Positions 34,865 to 44,350 of a stretch of 64,000 nucleotides of DNA are shown here, in pieces. Position 1 is the stretch's first letter, and each line of letters begins with the position of its first letter. Made by a program: the position numbers and the translations under genes. Origin of the DNA: CAYMZZ01 sp046297935 (GTDB lineage Bacteria; Bacteroidota; Bacteroidia; Chitinophagales; Chitinophagaceae); the NCBI GenBank assembly GCA_046297935.1, contig JBKBHA010000001.1, positions 744,001 through 808,000 on the forward strand, given 5' to 3'. The notes beneath the pieces were generated by a model, which was not told the origin of the DNA, searched no databases, and worked only from the letters and a program-made list of their open reading frames with translations.

Positions 34865-37144
34865 ATGAAGCAATCTATTGTTCTATCCATTTTTGTTTTT
34901 TTTAGTGTGGCTGCCCTGAATGCGCAGGATCGTATATCGGACAAGCAACTTGATGTGTTGAAAAAAAGCGCCAAAGATCAGCCTCTTTTGCAAGATGACC
35001 CTGATTTTGCAGCTGCAGCTTCCAGTTCCTGGGCGGAAGAAAGCGCTGTTATTCTTTGCCAGAAAACTTCTTTCGACTTTGACAAAAAGGGCATTAGCGC
35101 GGGTAAGCGGATTGGCCGCAATATTCTTGGAATTTTCCTTGCTCCGGTAACTTTAGGATCATCGTTGTACTATGCCAACGCCATCAACGAAACCAAGATA
35201 CTGGTGGAGGAAGCGGAACGACGGAAGATTCTTTTGCGTGACCGATTTGCCATAGAACAATATTCCGTACTCTATTTCCGGCTAGCCAATGAAGGCGACG
35301 GATTTGCTGCGAGGGTAATCAAGAAAGACGGAACGATCAACGAAGTGGATTTAGCAGAAGCCATCAGGGTTGAAGATCCTCGCACGGTGCCAGGAACCTT
35401 TCGGAGTTATACTGATAATCGAATCAGCACTTACTATCGTCCCACTTATTTCAAACTGGCCGTGCCCGATCTGGAAGAAGGAGATATCATAGAATATGAA
35501 TTCCGCAACTATAATGGAAGGCAGTATTCAACGAATCCTAATTACAAAGAGTTTGATCCAATCTACTATGTATGCAACCGCGAAATGCCGGTAGCACGGC
35601 AGATTATAGAGGTGGTAACGCAGGATGATAAATACTTCATCGGGTATAAGAGCCTTAAAGGAGCACCTGAATTTACGCAGCAGGAAAGCAAGGGTAAAAA
35701 GATGTATCGCTGGGTCGATGAAAATCGTGCAAAAATGGAAGACACGCGATATGTGAATGAATTTGTGGAGCAGCCTTCCGTGAAATTTCAGGTTACTTAT
35801 GCGCGAAATGCCGCGAAAGCTTTTGTGTGGTTTAAAGATGAAAACGACATGAAGCAGGATTTAAACCCGGAGGAACTGGCTGAAAAGGCAAGGACTTTCT
35901 GGTCTAACTCCGGTAAGCTTGAAAATACGGGCGATTACACCAGCGGACTGAGCACTTCAATCGACAATACAGTGAAGGCTTTGTACAAGAGCCTGAAAAA
36001 ATCAGGAGCTACTGAATACGACGATGAAGAGTATGCAAGAAGGGCTTATTATCAGATCCGCTCAATCACCCTTTTTAGAAATTGGAGTGATTATGCATTT
36101 GCAAAAGTATTTTCCGGTCTGCTGGCTATGAAGCGTCTGCCTCACGAAATCATCGTGTCTACCAGTAATCACCGCACGCAGCTGGGGAAAGTGGCTTTTA
36201 CGCAGGAAATCACCTGGTCGGTTTTTTATAAGGGAAAATACTTCTGCAATCCGTTCGAGCATCTGAACCCTGAAGAAATTCCTTCTTATCTGGCGGGAAA
36301 TACCAGCGTTCGCTTTGATTACAAGAGTGACAGCAAGCCTGTGGGCGACGTTATACCGGCCAGTGACACCGCCATGAATTTGATTGCCCGGCAACTTTAC
36401 GCCAAGCTGGATCCCGCTACGGCGTTGGTATCGGTAACGAAAACGGTAGAAGCAAAAGGCATGGCCAAAGACGATCTGATTGATGATGTGGTCGCATTGA
36501 CCCCTTTCATGGAAAATGATTATCGGAACTATGGCGGTTCCAGCATGTGGGAGGGAATGTCGGATAAGGATATGTACAAGGCCATGGAGGATTTTAATAA
36601 AGAGAAGAAGGAGTGGAAGGAAGAAAAGCCGAAAATGATGAAGGCGTTAGCCGAAACTGAATACGGGTTCAAGGTGGAAACCTACAACAATTTTCGATTA
36701 CAGAATGATGGACGGAATTTCAAGAAACGTTTCATACGCTTTAATGAAGATTTCGTACTTGCAGACATGGTATCGGTGGCAGGAAATGACTTGATCGTGG
36801 CTATACCCGCGCTGGTTGGAGGGCAAACCCGTATCACGAAAGACGAGAGGGACAGAAACGCGCCCATTGATCTCCAATACCCGCGCCGACTTCTTTGGCA
36901 TATAGAGCTCGATATTCCGGAGGGTTATTCAGTGAAGGGAGTGGAGAACTTAAATAAATGGGTTGACAATGCCTGTGGCACCTTTGCAGCCGAAGCAAAA
37001 ATTGAAGGAGCCAAGTTGATTATTGACGTTAAAAAAATATATAAAGCTGCGCAATTCGCTGCGAACCAGTGGTCATCCATGCTGGTGATGCTCGATGAGG
37101 CTTATAATTATTCCCAATCAAAAGTGGTTTTAACAAAGAACTAG
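34865..37144 (+). CDS. DUF3857 protein with degenerate transglutaminase-like domain
   Basis: A 759-residue exported protein (signal peptide MKQSIVLSIFVFFSVAALNAQ) built like its upstream neighbour: DUF3857-type N-terminus (YSVLYFRLANEGDGFAARVIKKDG) and a transglutaminase-like middle. In place of the KYGDCKGMANLL active-site helix it has DYAFAKVFSGLLAMK, so the nucleophilic Cys is missing and the domain is probably not catalytic. The start at 34865 begins the signal peptide; 34769, inside the upstream gene, is rejected. It may act as a binding partner of the catalytically intact neighbour. Confidence 0.85.
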   Translation: MKQSIVLSIFVFFSVAALNAQDRISDKQLDVLKKSAKDQPLLQDDPDFAAAASSSWAEESAVILCQKTSFDFDKKGISAGKRIGRNILGIFLAPVTLGSSLYYANAINETKILVEEAERRKILLRDRFAIEQYSVLYFRLANEGDGFAARVIKKDGTINEVDLAEAIRVEDPRTVPGTFRSYTDNRISTYYRPTYFKLAVPDLEEGDIIEYEFRNYNGRQYSTNPNYKEFDPIYYVCNREMPVARQIIEVVTQDDKYFIGYKSLKGAPEFTQQESKGKKMYRWVDENRAKMEDTRYVNEFVEQPSVKFQVTYARNAAKAFVWFKDENDMKQDLNPEELAEKARTFWSNSGKLENTGDYTSGLSTSIDNTVKALYKSLKKSGATEYDDEEYARRAYYQIRSITLFRNWSDYAFAKVFSGLLAMKRLPHEIIVSTSNHRTQLGKVAFTQEITWSVFYKGKYFCNPFEHLNPEEIPSYLAGNTSVRFDYKSDSKPVGDVIPASDTAMNLIARQLYAKLDPATALVSVTKTVEAKGMAKDDLIDDVVALTPFMENDYRNYGGSSMWEGMSDKDMYKAMEDFNKEKKEWKEEKPKMMKALAETEYGFKVETYNNFRLQNDGRNFKKRFIRFNEDFVLADMVSVAGNDLIVAIPALVGGQTRITKDERDRNAPIDLQYPRRLLWHIELDIPEGYSVKGVENLNKWVDNACGTFAAEAKIEGAKLIIDVKKIYKAAQFAANQWSSMLVMLDEAYNYSQSKVVLTKN

Positions 37145-37205
37145 GTAAAGGCCTGGTTTTTGTGACTGGCAGATTAAGAACTTTGTTGGCAACGTGAGTT
37201 TGATC

Positions 37206-37230
37206 AAGCAGGGTTTTTAATCTGCTTTTT
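37206..37230 (+). terminator. Short hairpin with T-tract
   Basis: AAGCAG (37206-37211) pairs with CTGCTT (37222-37227) across a ten-base loop, followed by T's. It ends two bases before the CvpA-CAP start codon and could terminate the DUF3857 operon or sit in the leader of the next gene. Confidence 0.5.
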
Positions 37231-37231
37231 T

Positions 37232-38191
37232 ATGTTTAACTGGATCGATTTACTACTGGTTCTGGTATTTGTATCGGCCTGCTGGGCAGGCTGGCGTCGT
37301 GGCTTTGTATCAGGCGCGGTCGATTTGCTTGTGCTGGTGACATCCATGACGATAGCGTACAGTTATTACCCTGAATGGGGCGAGCGGCTACAGGAATGGT
37401 TTCCCCGATTAGGGGTCTGGTTGTTGCCGGCGTCATTTCTGTCCATATTTATTGTTGCGTCAATGCTATTGGGTTGGCTAGCTTCCTGGTTTAAGCGCCG
37501 GATCCCGGATTCTTACCATCAAACGGGGTTTAATCGCATTCTTGGACTAGCACCGGGTGCAATCAACGGCTGGCTGGCAGGCATTATCATTTCAGCATTG
37601 TTGCTTTCGCTGCCACTAAAGGATGCTATCACACAGGAAGCCCGGGAGAGTCGGCTGGCAAATCCGCTCGCCATGCAAAGCGAGTGGATCAATAGAAGAC
37701 TTGCGCCGGTTTTTGATCAGGCGGTACGCCATACAATGAACAGCCTTACGGTTCGTCCCGAATCAGGCGAACACCTCTCACTTGGCTATCAGTTTAGCAA
37801 CCCACGCACTCGTCCGTCTTTAGAAGACAGAATGCTGAAGCTGGTAAATGAGGAACGTACAAAACACGGGTTGAAATTGTTAAAGCGTGACCCCGAATTA
37901 CAGCAGGTTGCAAGAGCGCACTCCCGTGATATGTTTGCAAGAGGTTATTTCGCTCACGAAAACCCTGATGGCAAAAGCCCGTTTGACAGAATGGAAGCGG
38001 CGTCGGTTAAGTTCAAGGCAGCGGGTGAAAATCTGGCACTGGCACAAACGCTTGAAATCGCACATGAAAATCTGATGAACTCGCCTGGTCACAGGGCTAA
38101 TATTCTGAATCCTGCTTTTGGCCGATTAGGCATTGGTGTACTCGATGGTGGCTTTTATGGTTTAATGATCAGTCAGGAGTTCAGAGACTAA
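37232..38191 (+). CDS. CvpA-like membrane domain fused to CAP domain
   Basis: A 319-residue protein. The N-terminal 130 residues have four hydrophobic segments in a CvpA (colicin V production) pattern: WIDLLLVLVFVSACWAGWRRGFVSGAVDLL and FNRILGLAPGAINGWLAGIIIS. The C-terminal CAP/SCP domain runs from about residue 205 (MLKLVNEERTKHGLKLLKRDPEL) with RAHSRDMFARGYFAHENPDG, AGENLA and HENLMNSPGHRANILNP, retaining the two His and Glu of the cavity. The CAP domain should face the periplasm. The start codon almost touches a terminator-like hairpin. Function of the fusion is unknown. Confidence 0.9.
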   Translation: MFNWIDLLLVLVFVSACWAGWRRGFVSGAVDLLVLVTSMTIAYSYYPEWGERLQEWFPRLGVWLLPASFLSIFIVASMLLGWLASWFKRRIPDSYHQTGFNRILGLAPGAINGWLAGIIISALLLSLPLKDAITQEARESRLANPLAMQSEWINRRLAPVFDQAVRHTMNSLTVRPESGEHLSLGYQFSNPRTRPSLEDRMLKLVNEERTKHGLKLLKRDPELQQVARAHSRDMFARGYFAHENPDGKSPFDRMEAASVKFKAAGENLALAQTLEIAHENLMNSPGHRANILNPAFGRLGIGVLDGGFYGLMISQEFRD

Positions 38192-38192
38192 A

Positions 38193-39611
38193 TCATACAT
38201 CGCTCATTGGCAGCAGGAATGAAAAGCGGCTGCCTTTTCCAACAACAGATTCGATACGTAGCTGACTGCTATTCTTCGTCAGAAACTCACGGCAAAGCAG
38301 CAGGCCCAGGCCTGTACCTTGCTCCTGACGGGTGCCCGGAGTAGTATGCATTTCGCCGTTCTCCATTTTCTGTAACAGCTCAGGCGCTATACCGTTTCCT
38401 GAATCACTCACATATATTTCTATGGCGTGGCCACGTCGGTTTATGCCGACACAAATGCTGCCATTTTCTTCTGTAAACTTGATCGCATTCGACACAAGGT
38501 TGCGCAATACGAGGTGAATCATGTCTGCGTCAGCCCAGGCGGTTACAGTTGTTTCGAACAGTAACTTAATTTCAATGTTTTTGGCCTCTGATTGCAGATG
38601 CAGCACTCTCACTACGTCTTCTATCAGATCATTCATCTGAACCGGCGCGGGGTGAGCTATCTCTGCTTCCATCTGCGATTTGGCCCAGCGCAGCAGGTTC
38701 TCCATCAAACCTACGGTATCGTTCAGATCCTTTTTTATATCGGGTACAAGTGCTTTAATTTCTCCGCCCGGCATGTCCTGCGACAGAATGTTCTCAAAAA
38801 GATTGCGGAGAGCGTACATGGGCGCTTTCAAATCGTGAGCGATGACAGAAAACAAACGGCTCTTAAGAGAGTTAAGCTGCGCCAGTTCTTCGGCCTGCCA
38901 TTGTAGCTGCCTGGCCTGCTCCTGCATCGAATGATTTGCCTGCTGCAATGATTCGTTGAATCGTCGGTTTTCGGATTGAATCAGATACAAACCGTAAAAG
39001 ATGTAGACAATGGCTATTGCCTGGTTGACCAGGTATGCCCAAATATTTGAGTTCTCCAGTTGAAAGGGATACCGGTTTAGCATAACGGCCAGCACAAAGT
39101 AGCTAATCATCGAAAAGCCGATCGAGAGCAGCATATAGGTTCGGTCGGCTATAAAAAATACCGACAGAATACCGTATAGTACGAAAGAAAGCTCGATTCC
39201 CAGATCCACGCCATTGAGGTAGGCCAGGCAGGTGGTGAAGGGGTAAAGTATAAAATAGGCGAGCAGCGCCTGATTATACAGATGTTTAGCGTTCAACACA
39301 AGGACGGAAGCACTAACGAGAGGTGGCAGGGATGCCAGCACCCAAGCAACCGTTGGTACATTGCTGGAGGCAATAAGGCTGAAAAAAGGGAAAATGATGC
39401 CCGTAAATAGTTGAAAGAAATTGAGATAATTGAATATGGCCAGCTTGCTTTTTTCCTGATGCGTCATACCCTTCCAGAGCCCGATCCTTTTCACACGCAG
39501 CAGGCCGGCCTGCAATTTTCGCGAATGTAAGCGAAAACCGGCGCTGGCTTTTCGTTCGGCACGGCGCCAAACGAAGCTGTTCCATACAAATATTTGTGAC
39601 AGGTATCTCAT
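38193..39611 (-). CDS. Sensor histidine kinase
   Basis: A 472-residue membrane kinase. About six to seven hydrophobic segments (residues 60-215) form the sensor part, followed by a coiled coil (LQQANHSMQEQARQLQWQAEELAQL), a HisKA domain (H-box FSVIAHDLKAPM) and an HATPase with N-box RNLVSNAIKF, G1 DSGNGI and G2 GTGLGL. No receiver domain and no adjacent response regulator, so it is an orphan. The first 48 residues before MTHQEK are basic and could be dispensable; both starts are possible. It converges on the CvpA-CAP gene with one base between stops. Confidence 0.9.
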   Translation of the reverse strand: MRYLSQIFVWNSFVWRRAERKASAGFRLHSRKLQAGLLRVKRIGLWKGMTHQEKSKLAIFNYLNFFQLFTGIIFPFFSLIASSNVPTVAWVLASLPPLVSASVLVLNAKHLYNQALLAYFILYPFTTCLAYLNGVDLGIELSFVLYGILSVFFIADRTYMLLSIGFSMISYFVLAVMLNRYPFQLENSNIWAYLVNQAIAIVYIFYGLYLIQSENRRFNESLQQANHSMQEQARQLQWQAEELAQLNSLKSRLFSVIAHDLKAPMYALRNLFENILSQDMPGGEIKALVPDIKKDLNDTVGLMENLLRWAKSQMEAEIAHPAPVQMNDLIEDVVRVLHLQSEAKNIEIKLLFETTVTAWADADMIHLVLRNLVSNAIKFTEENGSICVGINRRGHAIEIYVSDSGNGIAPELLQKMENGEMHTTPGTRQEQGTGLGLLLCREFLTKNSSQLRIESVVGKGSRFSFLLPMSDV

Positions 39612-39699
39612 AGGTTCACCAGGGGTGGGGCGGTAAAATACAGGTTTTATGGTAAAAACGCAATAGGGTTAGTGCCTATAGTTGAGGAAAGGCGCAAAT

Positions 39700-39737
39700 A
39701 AAAAAGTGAATGGCAGCCATATGCCATTCACTTTTTT
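39700..39737 (-). terminator. Bidirectional-looking terminator after gcvP
   Basis: AAAAAAGTGAATGGCA (39700-39715) pairs perfectly with TGCCATTCACTTTTTT (39722-39737), loop GCCATA. It lies 19 bases past the gcvP stop. The A- and T-rich flanks allow function in either direction. Confidence 0.9.
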
Positions 39738-39755
39738 ATTGAAGCTGGGAAAGGA

Positions 39756-42638
39756 TTATGCTTCAACCTTTTCCATATAGCTTTCCACGGGTTCGCAAGT
39801 GCAAATGAGGTTACGGTCGCCGTGGGTATTATTGACGCGTGCTACAGAAGGCCAAAACTTGTTAAGAGAAACGTAGGGGAGTGGAAAGGCTGCTGTTTCG
39901 CGGCTATAGCCACGCTCCCATTGGCTGCTTATGACGGCTTGCTGCGTATGGGGAGCCTGCTTCAGCATATTTTGTTTTTTGTCAAGTCGTCCTTCTTCGA
40001 TCTGGCGAATTTCGTTACGGATTGCCAACAGCGCATCGCAAAAGCGATCGAGTTCAGCTTTGTCTTCGCTTTCTGTTGGTTCAATCATGATCGTACCAGG
40101 CACGGGGAAGCTCATAGTGGGTGCATGAAAGCCATAGTCCATCAGTCTTTTTGCCACGTCTTCCGCTTCAATTTCTGCTGACTTCTTAAATGGCCGGAGG
40201 TCAACAATAAATTCATGCGCACACTGTCCGTTATGGTTGGTGTATAGAATATCAAAATCCGACTCGAGGCGAGCCCTCATGTAGTTGGCGTTCAGAATAG
40301 CGTATTCAGTGGCAGCACGCACTCCTTCGCCTCCAAGCATGCGGATATAACCATATGAAATGAGAAGTATGCTGGCGCTACCATAAGGGGCGGCGGAAAC
40401 CGCGGTGTTACCAACGGCACCATTGGCAAGGAAGCTATGTCCGGGTAGGAAGGCTTCCAGGTGTTTTTTAACACAGATCGGCCCCATGCCTGGGCCACCT
40501 CCACCGTGTGGTATGGCGAATGTTTTGTGCAGATTAAGGTGACAAACATCAGCACCAATCAGACCGGGAGCGGTAAGGCCTACCTGTGCATTCATGTTGG
40601 CGCCGTCCATATACACCTGTCCGCCATAAGAATGTACTATGTCAGTAATTTCCTTAACCGTTTCTTCATATACACCGTAGGTGCTGGGATAAGTAATCAT
40701 GATTCCGGAAAGCTGATCCGCGTGTTGAGCAGCTTTTGCTTTCAGGTCGTCCATGTCGATATAACCATTTTCCAACGCCTTCACTACCACCACCTTCATA
40801 CCTGCCATTACAGCGGATGCCGGGTTGGTACCGTGGGCGGAAATGGGAATCAGCATCACATTGCGGTGCGATTCGCCGCGGCTCGCATGGTATCCACGAA
40901 TTGCCAACAGACCTGCGTACTCGCCCTGTGCACCACTGTTGGGTTGGAGGCTGCAGGCATCGAATGCAGTGATTTCGCAGAGGTAAGCGCTAAGTTGGTC
41001 AACCAGGTATTGATAGCCTTTTGTTTGACTGGAAGGAGCAAAGGGATGTATTTTGCTCCAGTGCGACCAGCTAAGTGGCATCATTTCGCTGGCAGCATTC
41101 AGTTTCATAGTGCAACTACCCAGAGAAATCATGCTGGTATTCAACGACAGATCTTTGTTTTCAAGCGACTTGATGTACCGCATCATCATGCTTTCGCTCC
41201 GGTAAGTATTAAATACAGGATGGGTAAGAAAACTGCTTGTTCTGGTGAGAGATGTTGGAATATGCTCCAGTTCTGCGTCCTGGTGAATATCAAAAGTTAC
41301 TGCATCGGTATCATTAACAAAACAGTTTATCAGATCATACAGGTCGTCTACGCTGGTGGTTTCGTCAATGGATATACCCACCTGATCGGCTCCCAGCTTT
41401 CGGAGATTGATTTGCTGTTTATCAGCTTTTTCAATGATCGCGTTTGCCTGGCCGGTAACTACTACGATGCTGTCGAAAAAATGTTGCGACGCCAGTTCAA
41501 ACCCTCTTTCTTCTATTGCTGTGGCAACTACCTGAGTAAGCAGGGCGACTCGTTTGGCAATATTCTTCAGTCCGTCTGGGCCATGATAAACGGCGTACAT
41601 GGCGGCCATATTAGCAAGCAGGGCCTGCGCAGTACAAATATTGCTGGTGGCTTTCTCGCGTTTGATATGTTGCTCCCGGGTTTGTAAAGCCATCCGGAGC
41701 GCACGGTTACCCGCAGCATCGATGCTAACACCAATGATACGCCCTGGCATGCTGCGTTTAAACTCGTCTTTTGCTGAAAAGAAAGCGGCGTGAGGACCGC
41801 CAAAGCCAAGAGGTACGCCAAATCGTTGGGCGGATCCGAAGGCTACATCCGCGCCCAATTCACCGGGGGGTGTTAAGAGGGTTAGTGCCAACAGGTCGGT
41901 TGCCATAGCCACGTATGCACCTGTTTCCTGTACGCGATTGATAAAACTGCGATAATCTTCAACAGAGCCGAGATTATTTGGATATTGCACCAGCGCGCCA
42001 AAATAGCTCTTATCAATCGCTGCCGTTTTGTAGTCACCTACAACAATTTCGATGCCTACCGGTGTGGCTCGGGTCATCAACACATCCAAAGTCTGCGGAA
42101 AAACGGCTGTATCCACAAGAAATCGGGGCCGCTCAATATGGTCCTGGCGGTTGAGCGAATTGAACAACATGGTCATAGCTTCGGCAGCGGCTGTACCCTC
42201 GTCGAGGAGTGATGCATTGGCAATTGGCAAGCCGGTAAGATCGCTGACCATGGTTTGAAAATTCAGCAGGCTTTCAAGACGGCCCTGCGATATTTCCGCT
42301 TGATAAGGGGTGTACTGGGTATACCATCCCGGATTCTCGAAAACATTTCGCAGTATTACCGACGGCGTGATACAATCGTAGTACCCCTGGCCGATATAAT
42401 TCTTATATACTTTATTCAGGAACGAAATCTCCTTAATATGTTTGAGGTAATCGTGCTCACTCATTGCCTCAGGCAATTGTAAAGGCTTCTTCATACGGAT
42501 GGCCGGAGGAACCGTCTTATCAATGAGACTGTTTAGAGAGGGCTCGCCGATTGTCTTCAGCATTTGCTGCTTTTCTTTTTCATCGGGTCCGATATGCCTT
42601 CCCGGGAATTCGGTGGATTGCAATTCAAAAAGGTTCAT
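39756..42638 (-). CDS. gcvP: Glycine dehydrogenase (decarboxylating), P-protein
   Basis: P-protein of the glycine cleavage system, 960 residues, full-length single-chain form. It decarboxylates glycine with pyridoxal phosphate and loads the aminomethyl group on lipoyl H-protein. The PLP lysine is Lys705 in LNLHKTFAIPHGGGGPGMGP, the family hallmark. Both the N-terminal (RHIGPDEKEKQQML) and C-terminal halves are intact. The ATG at 42638 (MNLFELQ) was preferred to one two codons earlier. The genes for T- and H-proteins are not adjacent. A -7 box lies about 135 bases upstream and a strong terminator downstream, so it is probably monocistronic. Confidence 0.97.
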   Translation of the reverse strand: MNLFELQSTEFPGRHIGPDEKEKQQMLKTIGEPSLNSLIDKTVPPAIRMKKPLQLPEAMSEHDYLKHIKEISFLNKVYKNYIGQGYYDCITPSVILRNVFENPGWYTQYTPYQAEISQGRLESLLNFQTMVSDLTGLPIANASLLDEGTAAAEAMTMLFNSLNRQDHIERPRFLVDTAVFPQTLDVLMTRATPVGIEIVVGDYKTAAIDKSYFGALVQYPNNLGSVEDYRSFINRVQETGAYVAMATDLLALTLLTPPGELGADVAFGSAQRFGVPLGFGGPHAAFFSAKDEFKRSMPGRIIGVSIDAAGNRALRMALQTREQHIKREKATSNICTAQALLANMAAMYAVYHGPDGLKNIAKRVALLTQVVATAIEERGFELASQHFFDSIVVVTGQANAIIEKADKQQINLRKLGADQVGISIDETTSVDDLYDLINCFVNDTDAVTFDIHQDAELEHIPTSLTRTSSFLTHPVFNTYRSESMMMRYIKSLENKDLSLNTSMISLGSCTMKLNAASEMMPLSWSHWSKIHPFAPSSQTKGYQYLVDQLSAYLCEITAFDACSLQPNSGAQGEYAGLLAIRGYHASRGESHRNVMLIPISAHGTNPASAVMAGMKVVVVKALENGYIDMDDLKAKAAQHADQLSGIMITYPSTYGVYEETVKEITDIVHSYGGQVYMDGANMNAQVGLTAPGLIGADVCHLNLHKTFAIPHGGGGPGMGPICVKKHLEAFLPGHSFLANGAVGNTAVSAAPYGSASILLISYGYIRMLGGEGVRAATEYAILNANYMRARLESDFDILYTNHNGQCAHEFIVDLRPFKKSAEIEAEDVAKRLMDYGFHAPTMSFPVPGTIMIEPTESEDKAELDRFCDALLAIRNEIRQIEEGRLDKKQNMLKQAPHTQQAVISSQWERGYSRETAAFPLPYVSLNKFWPSVARVNNTHGDRNLICTCEPVESYMEKVEA

Positions 42639-42772
42639 AATCACTTCGTACTGTAAGGTAAGTTTGATGCTTTTTGCTTATTGCCGCATGAAACACAGGC
42701 GGCGTTTTCCCCTGGGGCTGTCGTGAACGGTCTATTTAAGACGGGTGTTTGGGCGGCCCCGGTCGGGCGCTG

Positions 42773-42780
42773 CAAAGTTA
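42773..42780 (-). promoter_or_regulatory. -7 box TAACTTTG for gcvP
   Basis: Exact TAnnTTTG match on the minus strand about 135 bases upstream of gcvP. I looked for a glycine riboswitch in the leader and saw none. Confidence 0.5.
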
Positions 42781-42886
42781 GTATAGTGCAGCCATAAAAA
42801 TGAGCCTGGAAGCTGCTGTGGATAATCCCTGTCCAGCGGTGCCTGCCGGGGTGTATTTTACCGGCGTATAGGCGCTACCTTGCGGT

Positions 42887-43372
42887 ATGTACCATCCGTT
42901 TTTAAAAAATTGGGAAAAACGATCGGCGGATCACCGGAAACAGTACCAGCAACTGCTAAAAAAAGCTGATCGCAACAAGGTATTAAAACAGTTGCCTGAT
43001 TTACATGAGGAAGCAACTGCCGCGGTGGATTGCCTTCAATGTGCACAATGCTGCAAAAGCTATTCGCCGCGGTTTAAAACGCCCGATGTAAAACGTATAG
43101 CGCGCGTACTGGGCCTGAGGGAAAGTGTGTTTATTGATACTTATCTGCGGGTAGATGAAGAGGGCGATTTTGTTGTAAAATCGAGCCCCTGCCCGTTTCT
43201 TGGGGCGGACAATTATTGTTCAATATATGAAGATAGACCTTCTGATTGCAGGCGCTTTCCGTATACGGATGAAGATGTTTTGCTGAAAAGGCCGGCACTG
43301 ACCCTTAAAAACAGTAGTTTTTGCCCTATTACATTCTACGTACTTGAGAAATTGCTGGCGGGAATGAAATAG
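42887..43372 (+). CDS. YkgJ-family cysteine-cluster protein
   Basis: A 161-residue soluble protein of the YkgJ/CxxCxxCC family, thought to hold an Fe-S or zinc centre. The signature CLQCAQCC is followed by the spaced cysteines PCPFL, YCSIY and PSDCRRFPY, and a last FCPIT. All eight or so conserved cysteines are present. Biochemical role is unknown for most of the family. It converges on the MBL hydrolase gene with one base between the stops. Confidence 0.92.
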   Translation: MYHPFLKNWEKRSADHRKQYQQLLKKADRNKVLKQLPDLHEEATAAVDCLQCAQCCKSYSPRFKTPDVKRIARVLGLRESVFIDTYLRVDEEGDFVVKSSPCPFLGADNYCSIYEDRPSDCRRFPYTDEDVLLKRPALTLKNSSFCPITFYVLEKLLAGMK

Positions 43373-43373
43373 C

Positions 43374-44270
43374 TCAGGTGCCGGCGGTTAGTTCAAGATA
43401 GACGGCTTCGAGATTTACCCTGATAAATCCGGCCGTGTCCTTCCATTCGTCCATACCCGGTATAGAACTGCGAGCGAGTATTTCTTCTCTGGTGCGGCCG
43501 GCAAGGATGTCCTGCTTCACGACAACAAACAGATTTTCGAAGAAGAATTTCATTTCCCTCAAAAACTCCCTGCCCACCGTGAGTTGTTGCCCGTCGAGAC
43601 CATGACCGCATACGAAGATGGTTCTCCGGTCGAAAACATTGTAGGCACGATCCAGTACCAACATCCAGTTTTCAACAGAGGCGCCGGCTTTGCGGTCCAC
43701 ATTAGGATAGCGTCGGTTACAAAGCAGGTCGCCCATGTGTACAACATCAGCTTTTTCAAAATGAACAAGTGCGTCACCATTTGTATGTGCGGGTCCGAAA
43801 TAGTGAAGGCAAATTTTTTCTTTGCCAAAATCCTGGCACCAGGTATCGCCAAAGGTCTGGTCCGGATAAAGTTGTTGATCTTCTGTGTTGTTAGCTAAAG
43901 CTAGTTGTTCCTGGTTTGTTTTGGAATTGCTGTGGGCCAGCACGTGCTTAATCTGGCCTTTGAAAGCAATGTTTCCTGCGCTATGGTCGGGATGGTGGTG
44001 GGTGTTGATGAGCAGATCGAAGGGATTGGGCTGGGTTTTCCGAAGTTCAGTTAAAAGATGCCCGGCCTGCTCCGGAAACTGACTGTCGACAATCACTGTC
44101 GCATCTTTATTTTTAAGAAAGGCGATGGCTCCGCCCTTCTCGGTGAAAAGATAAACATCGCGACGGATCAACGCTGACTTCCACTCATCGCTTCGGAATG
44201 GGACAGCTGGAAGCAGCGTGAGCGCGCCCAGGCCCATTGCGGATTGTTGAATAAACTTGCGACGATCCAT
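43374..44270 (-). CDS. MBL-fold metallo-hydrolase with Tat-like leader
   Basis: A 298-residue metallo-beta-lactamase-fold protein. The metal-binding HxHxDH motif is THHHPDHSAGN, with further ligands GPAHTNGD, VVHMGDLLCNR and FVCGHG. The N-terminus MDRRKFIQQSAMGLGALTLLP is a Tat-type signal (RRKF), pointing to export of a folded metalloprotein. It is closest in look to SoxH/QuinoproteinRelated hydrolases, with no feature tying it to beta-lactam cleavage. The start at 44270 places the Tat motif at the N-terminus; a frame to 44354 adds a Ser-rich segment. It follows an MFS gene by 80 bases. Confidence 0.88.
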   Translation of the reverse strand: MDRRKFIQQSAMGLGALTLLPAVPFRSDEWKSALIRRDVYLFTEKGGAIAFLKNKDATVIVDSQFPEQAGHLLTELRKTQPNPFDLLINTHHHPDHSAGNIAFKGQIKHVLAHSNSKTNQEQLALANNTEDQQLYPDQTFGDTWCQDFGKEKICLHYFGPAHTNGDALVHFEKADVVHMGDLLCNRRYPNVDRKAGASVENWMLVLDRAYNVFDRRTIFVCGHGLDGQQLTVGREFLREMKFFFENLFVVVKQDILAGRTREEILARSSIPGMDEWKDTAGFIRVNLEAVYLELTAGT

Positions 44271-44350
44271 TGCGTTTGAACTTGTAAGGGAAGATAGGGA
44301 ATTGTTGGAAAAGCCGGGCGACGGAGATTTGGAACGGCTTAATTTTAACT

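Noticed and set aside
40461..41687. 408-codon plus-strand frame
   Set aside because: It is entirely antisense to gcvP, whose identity and motifs are unambiguous; the frame has no recognisable domain.
42639..42772. Glycine riboswitch ahead of gcvP
   Set aside because: I looked for conserved GGAGAG-type cores and paired aptamers in the leader and saw none.
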